Below are positions 44,192 to 52,269 of a stretch of DNA of 64,000 nt, one piece after another. The position numbers and the translations under genes are program-made. The DNA is taken from positions 496,001 to 560,000 of the forward strand of contig NZ_CP121659.1 in the NCBI RefSeq assembly GCF_029714365.1, written 5' to 3'. The stretch's first letter is position 1. Each line of letters starts with the position of its first letter. The notes under the pieces were generated by a model that was not told where the DNA came from, did not search any database, and saw only the letters and a list, made by a program, of their open reading frames with translations. This stretch comes from Sinorhizobium terangae. GTDB taxonomy: Bacteria; Pseudomonadota; Alphaproteobacteria; Rhizobiales; Rhizobiaceae.

Positions 44192-45378
44192 CCGGGCCGA
44201 AGGCTGCGGAAGTGAGCGACCGCGCCCATGCCGCCGCCGATCCCGATCATCGCCAGGCCCTCTGTGTCGGATGGAGCCGCAAGCATCTGTGAAAACAGCC
44301 TGACGACGAGTATTGTCCCCGACGCGCCGTAGGGGTGACCAAGCGCAATCGCCCCGCCGTCGAGATTGACGCGCGCCGGCGCAATATCGAGTTGATCGAG
44401 GCTGCCGAGAACCTGCGAGGCGAATGCCTCGTTGAACTCGATGAACTCGACTGCGGCGATATCGAGCGCCGGATTGCGTGCGCGAAGCCTCGCCATCGCC
44501 GGAACCGGACCGAGCCCGAGGAGGTTCGGGTCAACACCCGCCGTCGCCGCGTCGACGAACTCCAGGGCAAAGGGAACGCCGAGCCGGCGCGCCTCGGCGA
44601 GGCTCGTCACCAACACCATGGCGGCCCCGTCATTGATCGGACAGGCATTGCCGGCTGTCACGGTGCCATCCTTGACGAAAACCGGCTTCAGCCGCGCAAG
44701 CGTCTCCGGCGCCGCGTTTGCCCGAGGGCATTCATCGCTGGAGACGAGACCAGTTGGCGTCGAAACCGGCACGATCTCGCGCTGGAACCTGCCGGCCGCC
44801 GCGGCCGCAACAGCGCGTCGGTGGCTTTCCAGCGCGAACCGGTCTTGCCGTTCGCGGGAAATGCCGCAGGCAGCAGCGACGTTCTCGGCGGCAACGCCCA
44901 TGTCCGGATCGCCGATCGAATCGGGCGCCATCCGTGCCCGCCGGACCGGCTGAAGTTCCTCGTCGCGCTGAAGCGGCGGGCGAAGCCGGATATGGGCGCG
45001 GCTGGCGCTTTCGCTGCCGCCGGCGAGATAGAACCGGCCCGCTCCTGCCTGGATCTGCCGCGCCGCGAGTATGACGGCCTCGAGGCCAGAGCCGCATTGC
45101 CGGTCGACGGTGACGCCGGGGATCGCGACAGGCAGGCCGGCTTCAAGTGCGGCAAGCCGTGCGAGGTTGCCGGCACTGTTAGCGGCGTTGCCGAGCAGCA
45201 CGTCGTCGATTTCATCGCGGTCGATGCCGATGTCGGCGATGATCCGGTCAATCAGCGGGGCGGCAAGCGTCGCCGGTTCAACCTTGGCCAGGCTGCTATT
45301 CACACGGCCGATCGGCGTGCGCAATGCGGCGATGATGACGGGTGTGCCGGCCGGGTCAGATGAGGCGTTCAAGGGCAC
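44179..45378 (-). CDS. Thiolase family protein with altered C-terminal active site
   Basis: A 399-residue thiolase. The nucleophilic cysteine lies in DRQCGSGLEAV (~90), and NEAFA (~320) and GGAIALGHPYGASG (~350) are intact. The usual C-terminal C-x-G-G-G motif instead reads GIGGGMG, so the acid/base cysteine is replaced by glycine; the codon is GGG and the frame is intact. The enzyme may therefore catalyse a different Claisen or transfer step, or be weakened. Its start lies inside the end of the acyl-CoA ligase gene (23-bp overlap), making it the last gene of the bioMNY unit. Confidence 0.88.
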   Translation of the reverse strand: MPLNASSDPAGTPVIIAALRTPIGRVNSSLAKVEPATLAAPLIDRIIADIGIDRDEIDDVLLGNAANSAGNLARLAALEAGLPVAIPGVTVDRQCGSGLEAVILAARQIQAGAGRFYLAGGSESASRAHIRLRPPLQRDEELQPVRRARMAPDSIGDPDMGVAAENVAAACGISRERQDRFALESHRRAVAAAAAGRFQREIVPVSTPTGLVSSDECPRANAAPETLARLKPVFVKDGTVTAGNACPINDGAAMVLVTSLAEARRLGVPFALEFVDAATAGVDPNLLGLGPVPAMARLRARNPALDIAAVEFIEFNEAFASQVLGSLDQLDIAPARVNLDGGAIALGHPYGASGTILVVRLFSQMLAAPSDTEGLAMIGIGGGMGAVAHFRSLRPGHAR

Positions 45379-46858
45379 CGTTTCCCTCCGCGATCCATTG
45401 CCGGAGCTCCTTGGTGGCGATCTTGCCGGAGGCCGTCATCGGCATTTCACGGCAGAGCCAGATCTTGCGCGGATGCTTGTAGCGCGGCAGGGCGGCGGCA
45501 AGATGACGTTCGAATGCAAGATGGTCGAAAGCCTCGCCGTGCGGCTGGATGATGGCAACGAGCTCGCTGCCGAGGTCGGGGTGGTCGAAGCCGAGGACCT
45601 GGACGGCGGTCACATCGTCGGCGGCCATGATGACGGCCTCGATCTCGGATGGATAAATGTTGTTGCCGCCCGAGAGCACCATCCCTCCGGCACGGCCGAT
45701 CAGATGCAGTGTGCCGTCGGGGTCGAGGAAGCCGAGATCGCCGACCGTCGCGAGATCGCCGTGCCGACGAAACCCTGCGCCATCGCCGGCCGCAACATAG
45801 CCATCGGAAATGAGCGCGCTTTCGACGAAGATTGTGCCGGTCTCGCCCGCCGGGAGGCTGTTTCCCGCCTCGTCGAGAATCTGGAGTCGGACGCCGGGGA
45901 AGGCCTTGCCGACGGCTGTGGGCGCGTGTTTGTCCGCTGCACCGGCGACGGTAATGAAGCCGAGTTCGGACGCACCGTAATACTCGAGGACACACGCCTC
46001 CGGAAAAGGAAGGCGCGCGGCCTTCCGGTCCGCGGGCGTGAGCTTCGCGCCGGCGACGGTGATTGCTTCGACCGAGGGCAGGATGCTGGAGCCCCGCACC
46101 TGTTCGCACAGCCGCCGCAGCATCGTCGGCACCAGGACGAGCCGCTTGGCCTTCCTGGCCGTGATCGTCGCCACGGCTTGTCGGGGGTCGAAATGCCGGG
46201 CGCCGATAAATTCGGCGCCTGCCTTCAGGCTTTCGGCGAGCGCGTAGAGCGTCAGGCCGTGGGCAAGCGGCCCCGGAGCACAGGTTGTCGTTTCGACCCC
46301 GATGCCGAAAAAACGCTGGCCGGTTTCGAGGCTGAGACGCCAGGACCGGCGATCGCGGATGATCGCTTTCGGTTCTCCCGTCGTGCCGGACGTGAATACG
46401 ATAAGGAAAGGTTCACGGCCCTCGCCGACAGGGATGGTACCAACGCGATCGGGGGCGGTGTCGATGAGAGAGTTTTCACCCGTCGCCGGCTGTTCGAGCC
46501 GCAGCCCATCGCCCTCCGGATGGACGACGATGTCGGGCCGCAGCTGCTCGATCATCCGCCGGCGCGTCGGCTCAGGCAGATGCGGATCGATGAGCGCGGC
46601 GCAATTGCCGCCGGCGGTCGCGGCGATGAAGGCAGCAGCGAAGAGCGGGTGATTTCCGGTCTGGAGCGCGATCAGCCGGGCGCGGCCGGACAGAATGCTG
46701 CTATCCGTCTCGGCTGATGAGCGGTGCTCGATCTCGCGGAGGATGCGGCCCGCGTCGGCGGCAAGGTCTCCGAAAGAGAAGACCCGGTCTTCGAAGCGGA
46801 AAGCCGGGTCATGCGGGCGCTCACCCGCATGACGCATGATTGCTTCGGCGAGCGGCAT
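45356..46858 (-). CDS. AMP-forming acyl-CoA ligase next to bioY
   Basis: A 500-residue adenylate-forming enzyme. Motifs are complete: FTSGTTGEPKAIIRD (~168), EYYGASELGF (~298), GDLGFLDPDGTLHLIGRAGGMVLSGGNNIYPSEIE (~385-420) and the C-terminal lysine in MTASGKI (~480). It activates an acid to its CoA thioester by way of an acyl-AMP. The ATG at 46858 begins 4 bp after the bioY stop codon, and its end overlaps the thiolase start. Its place in the biotin-uptake operon suggests an acid related to biotin, such as pimelate or biotin itself, but the substrate is only inferred. Confidence 0.88.
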   Translation of the reverse strand: MPLAEAIMRHAGERPHDPAFRFEDRVFSFGDLAADAGRILREIEHRSSAETDSSILSGRARLIALQTGNHPLFAAAFIAATAGGNCAALIDPHLPEPTRRRMIEQLRPDIVVHPEGDGLRLEQPATGENSLIDTAPDRVGTIPVGEGREPFLIVFTSGTTGEPKAIIRDRRSWRLSLETGQRFFGIGVETTTCAPGPLAHGLTLYALAESLKAGAEFIGARHFDPRQAVATITARKAKRLVLVPTMLRRLCEQVRGSSILPSVEAITVAGAKLTPADRKAARLPFPEACVLEYYGASELGFITVAGAADKHAPTAVGKAFPGVRLQILDEAGNSLPAGETGTIFVESALISDGYVAAGDGAGFRRHGDLATVGDLGFLDPDGTLHLIGRAGGMVLSGGNNIYPSEIEAVIMAADDVTAVQVLGFDHPDLGSELVAIIQPHGEAFDHLAFERHLAAALPRYKHPRKIWLCREMPMTASGKIATKELRQWIAEGNGALERLI

Positions 46859-46862
46859 TGGT

Positions 46863-47426
46863 TCAGGCGCGGACCGGCAGCAGCGGATAGCCGGCGTAGA
46901 CGGCGCGGGCGGCAAGGGTCGCGATCGCCGCCTTCAAAAGGTCGCCGGGGATGAAGGCGAGCGAACCTGTCGCGGCCGCGAGCAGCGGCGTGCCGGTGAC
47001 GGCGGACAGCCATGGCACGCCGATCCCGTAGAGCACGACGATGCCGCCGACGACCGAGGCCAGGAAGAACCCGCCGAACTGACGGCTCTCCGGCTGGCCC
47101 TCATGAATGAAGCGCTCGGCGATAAGGCCCGTGACGTAGGCTGCGACCGCCCAGCCGAGGATGAAGCCGCCCGAAGGGCCAGCCAGAACAGCGAGACCGC
47201 CGCGTCCGCCGGAAAGCACGGGCAGGCCGATGGCGACCAGGAGGACGAACAGCAGGAAGGCGAGCGCCCCGCGTTTAGCGCCGATGATGCAGCCGGCGAG
47301 CATCACGCCCATCGACTGCGCCGTGATCGGAACAGGGATGAAACCGAGCGTGATCGGCGGGATGAGGCCAAGTACGACGACGATCGCGGCAAAAAGCGCG
47401 ACGAGGACGAGATCTCTGGTGTTCAT
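46863..47426 (-). CDS. bioY: Biotin transporter substrate-binding component BioY
   Basis: A 187-residue integral membrane S component of the biotin ECF transporter, with six hydrophobic segments. The family blocks PITLGFIPVPITAQSMGVMLAG (~24-45), GGRGGLAVLAGPSGGFILGW (~72-93) and FIPGDLLKAAIA (~160-170) are clear. BioY binds biotin and works with BioN (T component) and BioM (ATPase), both encoded just upstream. AGGA lies 5 bases before the ATG. The gap to bioN is 32 bp, and the ligase gene follows after 4 bp. Confidence 0.95.
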   Translation of the reverse strand: MNTRDLVLVALFAAIVVVLGLIPPITLGFIPVPITAQSMGVMLAGCIIGAKRGALAFLLFVLLVAIGLPVLSGGRGGLAVLAGPSGGFILGWAVAAYVTGLIAERFIHEGQPESRQFGGFFLASVVGGIVVLYGIGVPWLSAVTGTPLLAAATGSLAFIPGDLLKAAIATLAARAVYAGYPLLPVRA

Positions 47427-47458
47427 GTGGTCCTACCCTTTTATTAGAAAGCGCGAAT

Positions 47459-48064
47459 TTATTGCCGCCGAAATCCGCGAGCGTCAATGGCCGCGGCAAT
47501 CGTATCCGCATCTTTGAGCGTCAGGACGATAAGCGGCCCGATGATCGTCAGCGGCCGTATCGGCAGGCCCCGCGCGCGATGCGCCTCGCGGATAGCCTCA
47601 TAGCGGGCGAAGATGTCCGGAACGAAGCGTAGCACGAGGCCGAGCGCCAGGCTGACATCGGCGGCATTGAGCAAGCCGATGCGCTCGAGCGGCTTCAGAA
47701 GGATCGTGATCTCGTCCATGAAGGCGCTGATTGTCGTCGTCGCTGTCACCGCGGCGGCGAAGAACACCAGCGCCATCAGCCGCAGCACCAGCGCGGCGAC
47801 TTCGGGGAGGGGCAGAAGGAAAAAGTTGACGGCAGCAAGGACGAGGATGGTGAAAAAAACGAGACCGATCCGCGCGAGTGCCTGGCGCAACGTCATGCCA
47901 AGCGAAAAGTAGAGCCATCCGCAGAGCAGGAATGCGGGCACGAGCAGGTAGAGCGATTGCGTCGCGAAGAGCGAGAGGCTGAGGAGCAGGAGGGCAATGA
48001 GTTTCACGCGCACCGGCAGACGGTGAAACCAGCTATTGCCCTCCACGTAGAGGCTCGTCAGCAT
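47459..48064 (-). CDS. bioN: Biotin ECF transporter T component
   Basis: A 201-residue CbiQ-like transmembrane coupling protein. It has about five hydrophobic segments and the two Ala-Arg-Gly motifs that contact the ATPase: AHRARGLP (~167) and IDARGF (~195). It couples BioM ATP hydrolysis to BioY. Its start overlaps the end of bioM by 7 bp. The C-terminal motif lies at the very end, as in other BioN proteins. Confidence 0.93.
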   Translation of the reverse strand: MLTSLYVEGNSWFHRLPVRVKLIALLLLSLSLFATQSLYLLVPAFLLCGWLYFSLGMTLRQALARIGLVFFTILVLAAVNFFLLPLPEVAALVLRLMALVFFAAAVTATTTISAFMDEITILLKPLERIGLLNAADVSLALGLVLRFVPDIFARYEAIREAHRARGLPIRPLTIIGPLIVLTLKDADTIAAAIDARGFRRQ

Positions 48065-48738
48065 CCGGCCACCTCGTGATACCGCCGGATCGTTTCGGCG
48101 GGTTTGCCATCGGCGAGCAGCCGACCCTCGTGGAAGAGCAACAGCCTTTCGACGCCTTCGACAAGCGCAAGGTCGTGGGTGATGACGATGGTATCTTCGT
48201 CGAGCGTGTCGATCGTATCCGCGACCATGCGGCGGTTGCGGAGGTCGAGCTGGTTGGTCGGCTCATCGAGAATCAGGATCTTCGGCCCGGTAACGACGAC
48301 GCTCGCCATGGCGACGAGTTGCGTTTCGCCACCCGAAAGCTCATGCACACGGCGCCGGGCAAGATGCGTGACGCCGAAGCGCGTCAGCGCCGCCTCGGTG
48401 CGTGCGGCGACTTCGTGCTGAGGCAAGCCGCGATTTTTCAGTCCGAATGCGATATCGTCGCAGACGATCGGCATGATCAACTGGTGCTGCGGGTTCTGAA
48501 AAATGAAGCCTGCCTCGGCGAGCACGGCCTTCTCGTCCTTGACCGTATCGAGGCCATTGACCATCACCCGGCCCCTGGTCGGCTTGACGAGCCCGTTGAT
48601 CAGCCGCGCGAAGGTCGTCTTGCCGGAGCCGTTGAGGCCGATGATGCCGATGCGGCGTTCGTCAAGGGCGAGTGTCAGGGGATGGAGCGCGACTCGTTCG
48701 CCGAAGCTGACCGAGCAATCGGTAAAGCGAATATCCAA
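48058..48738 (-). CDS. bioM: Biotin ECF transporter ATPase
   Basis: A 226-residue CbiO-like ABC ATPase. Walker A GLNGSGKTT (~34-42), the Q-loop FIFQNPQHQLIMP (~78-90), the signature LSGGE (~134), Walker B ILILDEPTNQLD (~153) and the H-loop ITHD (~187) are all present. It is the first gene of the minus-strand unit bioM-bioN-bioY-ligase-thiolase. The promoter must lie in the 120-bp gap to the divergent YcaQ-like gene; I did not find a BioR-type palindrome there. Confidence 0.94.
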   Translation of the reverse strand: MDIRFTDCSVSFGERVALHPLTLALDERRIGIIGLNGSGKTTFARLINGLVKPTRGRVMVNGLDTVKDEKAVLAEAGFIFQNPQHQLIMPIVCDDIAFGLKNRGLPQHEVAARTEAALTRFGVTHLARRRVHELSGGETQLVAMASVVVTGPKILILDEPTNQLDLRNRRMVADTIDTLDEDTIVITHDLALVEGVERLLLFHEGRLLADGKPAETIRRYHEVAGC

Positions 48739-48858
48739 GCCTTGTTCCTCGCGGTTTGCGTGGTGGCTCTATAGGCAAGTCGCTCAGGAAGGGCAATGCA
48801 GCCAAGCCTTTGCATCACGCATTTCAAAATTGGGAATAAAAGCCTACTCTTTCAAACC

Positions 48859-50058
48859 ATGACGATTCGCCTCTCCAATCGCGATGCCCGGCGCATCTTC
48901 CTTGCAAAACAGGGCCTTTCCGCCGCGCCGCAACGCGCGCTCGGCAAGGACGGGCTGTTGAAGCTCATCCGCGAGCTCGGTTTCATCCAGGTCGACAGCA
49001 TCCAGACGGTCGAGCGGGCCCATCACCAGATCCTCTTTTCCCGCAACCAGACCTATCGTCCCGAACACCTCACCGAATTGTTGGAGAAGGACGGCGAGCT
49101 TTTCGAACACTGGACCCATGACGCCTCGATCATTCCGAGCGCCTTTTTCATCTATTGGAAACATCGCTTCAAATGGGAAAGCGAGACGCTGCGCGAGCGC
49201 TGGATCAAATGGCGGGGCGAGGGGTTCGACGACGGTTGCGAGGAAACCTACGAACGCATCGTCAGCAATGGTGCGGTGATGGCGCGTGATCTCAAGGTGG
49301 ACGGCCACGCATCCGGCGGCTGGTGGAACTGGCATCCGTCGAAGACTGCGCTTGAAGTGTTGTGGCGCCAGGGCAGGCTGGCGATCGCACGGCGGGAGAA
49401 CTTCCAGAAGGTCTACGATCTTACGGAGCGCGTCATACCTGCGCACCACTACGAGGGCGAGGTGAGCCACACGGAGTTCATCGACTGGGCCTGCCGCAGC
49501 GCTCTCGATCGACTGGGCTTCGCCACCCATGGAGAGATCGCCGCCTTCTGGGATCTGGTGTCGCCGGATGAGGCGAAAGCCTGGGTTGCCGCGCATCGGG
49601 ACGAGCTTTCAGACGTCCTGATCGAATCCGCCAACGGCGGCAAGCCACGCCCGTCCTATGCGTTTTCCGGATTCCCCGACAATCTTGGCGACATTGCCGA
49701 GCCGCCGGCGCGCATCCGCGTGCTCAGCCCGTTCGATCCGTTGCTGCGCGATCGCAATCGAACGGAGCGTCTTTTCGGCTTCTTCTATCGTATCGAGGTT
49801 TTTGTGCCGGAGCCGAAGCGGGAATACGGCTATTACGTCTTCCCGTTAATCGAAGGCGACCGCTTGATCGGCCGCATCGACATGAAAGCAGACCGAAAGC
49901 TCGGGCGCCTCGATGTTCGCCGCCTCTGGCTGGAGCCGGGCGTCAGGGCTTCGTCCGGCCGCATGGAAAAGCTGGCTGCAGAACTCGACCGCATCGCCCG
50001 GTTCACCGGCGTCGAAGAGGTCAACCTTCTCGACGGCTGGAATGCGTCCTTTTCCTGA
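48859..50058 (+). CDS. YcaQ-like winged-helix DNA glycosylase
   Basis: A 399-residue protein of the YcaQ/AlkZ (HTH_42) family: a tandem winged-helix fold that unhooks interstrand crosslinks or excises bulky lesions. The N-terminal block SNRDARRIFLAKQGL, GFIQVDSIQTVERAHH and HWTHDASIIPSAFF are family features; the YcaQ-type catalytic motif with Q-V-D (QVDS near 40) is present. The C-terminal LSPFDPLLRDRNRTERLFGFFYRIE block is also typical. The ATG at 48859 was chosen because the upstream in-frame residues are not conserved-looking. It is divergent from bioM. Confidence 0.85.
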   Translation: MTIRLSNRDARRIFLAKQGLSAAPQRALGKDGLLKLIRELGFIQVDSIQTVERAHHQILFSRNQTYRPEHLTELLEKDGELFEHWTHDASIIPSAFFIYWKHRFKWESETLRERWIKWRGEGFDDGCEETYERIVSNGAVMARDLKVDGHASGGWWNWHPSKTALEVLWRQGRLAIARRENFQKVYDLTERVIPAHHYEGEVSHTEFIDWACRSALDRLGFATHGEIAAFWDLVSPDEAKAWVAAHRDELSDVLIESANGGKPRPSYAFSGFPDNLGDIAEPPARIRVLSPFDPLLRDRNRTERLFGFFYRIEVFVPEPKREYGYYVFPLIEGDRLIGRIDMKADRKLGRLDVRRLWLEPGVRASSGRMEKLAAELDRIARFTGVEEVNLLDGWNASFS

Positions 50059-50102
50059 GAATTTCCTTGGCTTGCGGTCCCTTGCTTCCTAAATGGAGGG
50101 CA

Positions 50103-50206
50103 TACAGCGCCGCGCGTCTCATCAGACGTGCAAAGGTCGCTGTAGCACTTTGATTTGCTGCATGTTTCTTTCCTTAAATCGACTACGGTTTAAGGAAACA
50201 TGCAGT
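50103..50206 (+). repeat. Full family-1 mosaic repeat
   Basis: TACAGCGCCGCGCGTC...CGCTGTAGCACTTTGA is followed by a second palindrome whose arms are GCATGTTTCTTTCCTTAAA and TTTAAGGAAACATGC. It fills most of the 178-bp gap between the YcaQ-like gene and tldD. Confidence 0.8.
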
Positions 50207-50236
50207 GAGACCTCGAACCAGCGGGAGCGGACGACC

Positions 50237-51652
50237 ATGAACACCGATCTGATAAGCCTCTTCGATGCGGACGAGGCTACGGTCCGCAAGGTTCTGTCCG
50301 ACACGCTTTCCGGCGCAGATGATGGCGAGCTCTTTCTGGAACACGCGCAGGCCGAGGTCCTCTCCTTCGACAACGGACGCCTCAAGGGTGGCAGCTTCAA
50401 CACCGACCAGGGTTTCGGCTTGCGCGCCGTCGCCGGTGAATCGGTCGGCTACGCGCATGCCGGCGAATTGTCGCTGGCCGCCTTGCGCAGGGCAGCAGAC
50501 GCCGTTGGCCAGGTGACGCGCGGCTATGCCGGCTCCTATGCCGCAGCCCCTCAGCGCACCAACAAGAAACTCTATGGCGACGAAAACCCGATCGGTGAGC
50601 CGAGCTTCGAGTCCAAGGTCGCGTTGCTCCAGGAGGTTGACGCCTATCTGCGTGCCAAGGATCCGAAAGTCAGGCAGGTGACCGCTTCGATCTCCGCAAG
50701 TTGGCAGGTGGTCGACATTCTGCGGGCTGACGGTCATCGCGTCCACGATGTGAGGCCGATGACCCGTATCAACTTCTCGGTCGTCGTTGGCGACGGCGAT
50801 CGGCAGGAAACGGGGTCGTTCGGGACTGGCGGGCGCCGTGGGTTCGGTGACTTCGTCACGGAGGAGAACTGGAAGCGCGGTGCCGACGAAGCGTTGCGGC
50901 AGGCGCTCGTCAACCTCGAAGCCATCGATGCCCCCGCGGGCACGATGGACGTGGTGCTCGCCTCCGGCTGGCCCGGCGTCATGTTGCATGAAGCGGTCGG
51001 CCACGGGCTCGAGGGCGATTTCAATCGCAAGAAAACGTCGGCCTTCGCCGGCCTCCTGGGTGAGCAGGTGGCGGCCAAGGGGGTCACCGTCGTCGACGAC
51101 GGCACGATCGAGGCGCGGCGCGGCTCGATCTCGGTCGATGATGAGGGCACCCCGTCAGGCTACAACGTCCTGATCGAGGACGGCAAATTGGTCGGCTATA
51201 TGCAGGACCGGCAGAATGCACGGCTGATGGGCATGAAGGCTACCGGCAATGGCCGCCGACAGGGCTATGCGCACGTGCCGATGCCCCGCATGACCAACAC
51301 CTACATGCTTTCCGGCGATCGCACGCCCGAGGAAATCATCGCTTCGGTCAAGAAGGGCATCTACGCCGTCTCCTTTGGCGGCGGTCAGGTGGACATCACC
51401 TCCGGCAAGTTCGTGTTCGGCTGCACCGAGGCCTATTTGATCGAGAACGGCAAGGTCGGCGCGCCCGTCAAGGGGGCGATGCTGATCGGCAATGGGCCGG
51501 ATGCGATGAAGCGGGTGACGATGGTCGGCAACGACACGAAACTCGATACCGGCGTCGGCAATTGCGGCAAGGCCGGCCAATGGGTGCCGGTCGGCGTCGG
51601 CCAGCCGCATCTCAGGATGGATCAGATCACCGTCGGCGGCACGCAGGCGTGA
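50237..51652 (+). CDS. tldD: Metalloprotease TldD
   Basis: A 471-residue TldD protease subunit. The HExxxH zinc motif lies in MLHEAVGHGLEGDF (about residues 252-266), and the GTMDVVLASGWPGV block precedes it; the C-terminal MVGNDTKLDTGVGNCGKAGQWVPVGVGQP is also typical. TldD works with TldE in trimming peptides, as shown for microcin and antitoxin processing in E. coli; tldE is not in this window. The ATG at 50237 is chosen because homologues start MNTDLI-like, and the longer frame only translates the repeat. The GNAT gene follows. Confidence 0.95.
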   Translation: MNTDLISLFDADEATVRKVLSDTLSGADDGELFLEHAQAEVLSFDNGRLKGGSFNTDQGFGLRAVAGESVGYAHAGELSLAALRRAADAVGQVTRGYAGSYAAAPQRTNKKLYGDENPIGEPSFESKVALLQEVDAYLRAKDPKVRQVTASISASWQVVDILRADGHRVHDVRPMTRINFSVVVGDGDRQETGSFGTGGRRGFGDFVTEENWKRGADEALRQALVNLEAIDAPAGTMDVVLASGWPGVMLHEAVGHGLEGDFNRKKTSAFAGLLGEQVAAKGVTVVDDGTIEARRGSISVDDEGTPSGYNVLIEDGKLVGYMQDRQNARLMGMKATGNGRRQGYAHVPMPRMTNTYMLSGDRTPEEIIASVKKGIYAVSFGGGQVDITSGKFVFGCTEAYLIENGKVGAPVKGAMLIGNGPDAMKRVTMVGNDTKLDTGVGNCGKAGQWVPVGVGQPHLRMDQITVGGTQA

Positions 51653-51686
51653 GCGAAGCGCCGGTTGAGGGATGAGGGATGACGCC

Positions 51687-52202
51687 ATGACCGATGAGGC
51701 ACCTGGAGCGGTGGAGATCCGCCGCTTTGCAGCTGCGGACGAACAGGGCGTCATCGACGTCATTCTGCCGATCCAGCGCGAAGAATTCGGCATCGAGATT
51801 ACCATCGACGACCAACCGGATCTGCGCTCGATCGCCGATTTCTATCAGAGCGGGACCGGAGATTTCTGGGTTGCCACCATGGACGACCGGATCGTCGGCA
51901 CCCTTGGACTCAAGGATATCGGCGGTTCTCAAGCGGCAATCCGCAAGATGTTCGTCGCTCCCGATTTTCGTGGCCGCAGCCATGGCGTGGCGGCGCGCCT
52001 GCTCGAAAGCCTGCTGGCTCACGCAGAGCACCGCAAGATCGCAGCCCTCTTTCTCGGCACCACGGACAAGTTCCTCGCCGCGCATCGTTTCTATGAGAAG
52101 AACGGCTTTGCCGAGATCGCGAAGGATGATCTGCCGGCTGGCTTTCCCGTCATGAGCGTCGACACGAAATTCTACGTTCGCCGGCTCTCGCCCGCCGCAT
52201 AG
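51687..52202 (+). CDS. GNAT family N-acetyltransferase
   Basis: A 171-residue acetyltransferase with the GNAT fold. Motif A lies at RKMFVAPDFRGRSHGVAARLLESLLAHA, which has the acetyl-CoA pyrophosphate-binding RGxxxG-type loop. It is followed by LFLGTTDKFLAAHRFYEKNGFAEI, the motif B region. The substrate is unknown. The ATG at 51687 has GAGGG seven bases upstream; an in-frame ATG at 51672 has a poorer site. It follows tldD by 34 bp and may be on the same transcript. Confidence 0.87.
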   Translation: MTDEAPGAVEIRRFAAADEQGVIDVILPIQREEFGIEITIDDQPDLRSIADFYQSGTGDFWVATMDDRIVGTLGLKDIGGSQAAIRKMFVAPDFRGRSHGVAARLLESLLAHAEHRKIAALFLGTTDKFLAAHRFYEKNGFAEIAKDDLPAGFPVMSVDTKFYVRRLSPAA

Positions 52203-52211
52203 TTTGCGGCG

Positions 52212-52269
52212 CGCAAGATCCTCTTTCGGCAGCTAACCGCCGCAAGATCCTCTTTCGGCAGCTAACCGC
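52212..52269. repeat. Perfect 29-bp tandem duplication
   Basis: The 29-base unit CGCAAGATCC..CTAACCGC occurs at 52212-52240 and again directly at 52241-52269 without a mismatch. The second copy contains the stop codon of the carboxypeptidase gene (52262-52264), so the first copy duplicates the end of that gene. Confidence 0.85.

Noticed and set aside
48739..48858. BioR operator before bioM
   Set aside because: I looked for the TTAT-CTATAA-type palindrome here and in the bioN-bioY gap and found only partial matches.
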